64,000 bases of DNA from assembly GCA_018857735.1 (NCBI GenBank), contig JABMCL010003497.1, forward strand, positions 312,501 to 376,500, written 5' to 3'. The notes beneath the pieces are model-generated. The model saw nothing but the letters and a program-made list of their open reading frames with translations, was not told where the DNA came from and did no database searches. A program made the translations under genes and the position numbers. Each line of letters starts with the position of its first letter. Positions within the stretch are counted from its first letter, which is position 1. This document shows positions 63,674-64,000 of the stretch, piece after piece. Source of the DNA: Alviniconcha marisindica. Its lineage: Eukaryota; Mollusca; Gastropoda; Provannidae.

Positions 63674-64000
63674 AGAGCTATTGGGCGATTCAGGCGGGGT
63701 TGTTAACTCCCTTGACTTTTGCCCGGCATCATTTAAGTCCCTTGGCTGCTTTTACTTCCGGTGCGTACTTTCTTCACAATGGAAGGTGGTGACAGGAATT
63801 TGCGAATTTTACACTGCTAGCTTTAAAAACATTTTTGGAGGCCTGTAGTCAGAATGTGTCTGGCAACAAGCAATAGCTTGTTGCTCATGCTATAGGATGC
63901 CCCAAAATGCATTTTTTCCACAAACTTGCGATCTTCTGGTTAGCCAAAAAACGACGCAATCCCACTTTTTGTTCACCCTCCATCCCCTTTCCCCGGTAAT
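63674..64000 (+). repeat. Dispersed repeat, copy B
   Basis: Matches 2115-2437 across its whole length in the same orientation and runs off the window end, with small indels (for example aaacatttttgga near 63828). Confidence 0.8.

Overview
The window is eukaryotic genomic DNA, most likely from a gastropod mollusc or another lophotrochozoan. The reasons are GT-AG introns, very dense (AC)n, (GT)n and (CT)n microsatellites, many minisatellites, tRNA-headed SINEs with (ACTT)n tails, and a large EGF-rich animal surface protein. Species assignment is inference. No prokaryotic features, CRISPR array, rRNA or convincing functional tRNA were seen.

One gene dominates: a + strand gene whose 5' end lies outside the window and whose stop codon is at 50954-50956. 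I assembled 26 coding exons by hand from frame, splice sites and protein homology between its internal repeats. All splice phases agree and the exons sum to 21,901 nt, or about 7,299 residues. The order is: (1) exons 1-12, a long array of EGF-like repeats of tenascin/teneurin type; (2) exons 13-14, one domain with an FGYDN signature; (3) exons 15-26, nine tandem modules, each EGF-like, then VWD-like, then LamG-like jellyroll, then a C8-like cysteine segment; (4) a membrane-spanning segment at 50030-50107; (5) a 282-residue basic, low-complexity cytoplasmic tail with an NPTY motif. It looks like a giant single-pass adhesion or matrix receptor. I do not recognise a named orthologue.

Introns (916-42710) are packed with repeats. 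The most striking feature is that many minisatellites are built from exon edges. Units at 1-763, 8430-8903, 10318-10800, 16182-16830, 31472-31680, 32560-33120, 37427-38150 and 38560-39680 copy a splice site with adjoining coding sequence, and the array at 50922-51690 copies the last codons plus the stop codon into the 3' UTR. Transposable elements also sit at splice sites: a SINE tail with a 12-bp target duplication re-creates the exon 21 acceptor, and a full SINE lies about 12 bp upstream of the exon 25 acceptor region.

Downstream of the gene (about 52.1-64 kb) I find no protein-coding gene. That region holds AC/CT microsatellites, a 60-bp minisatellite, a roughly 40-bp minisatellite, a TTAA-flanked inverted-repeat element of about 0.7 kb, a short foldback element, a decayed Tc1/mariner-type transposase remnant and a second copy of a dispersed repeat also found in intron 2. 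The rest is A/T-rich DNA that could be intergenic or the 3' UTR of a neighbouring gene.
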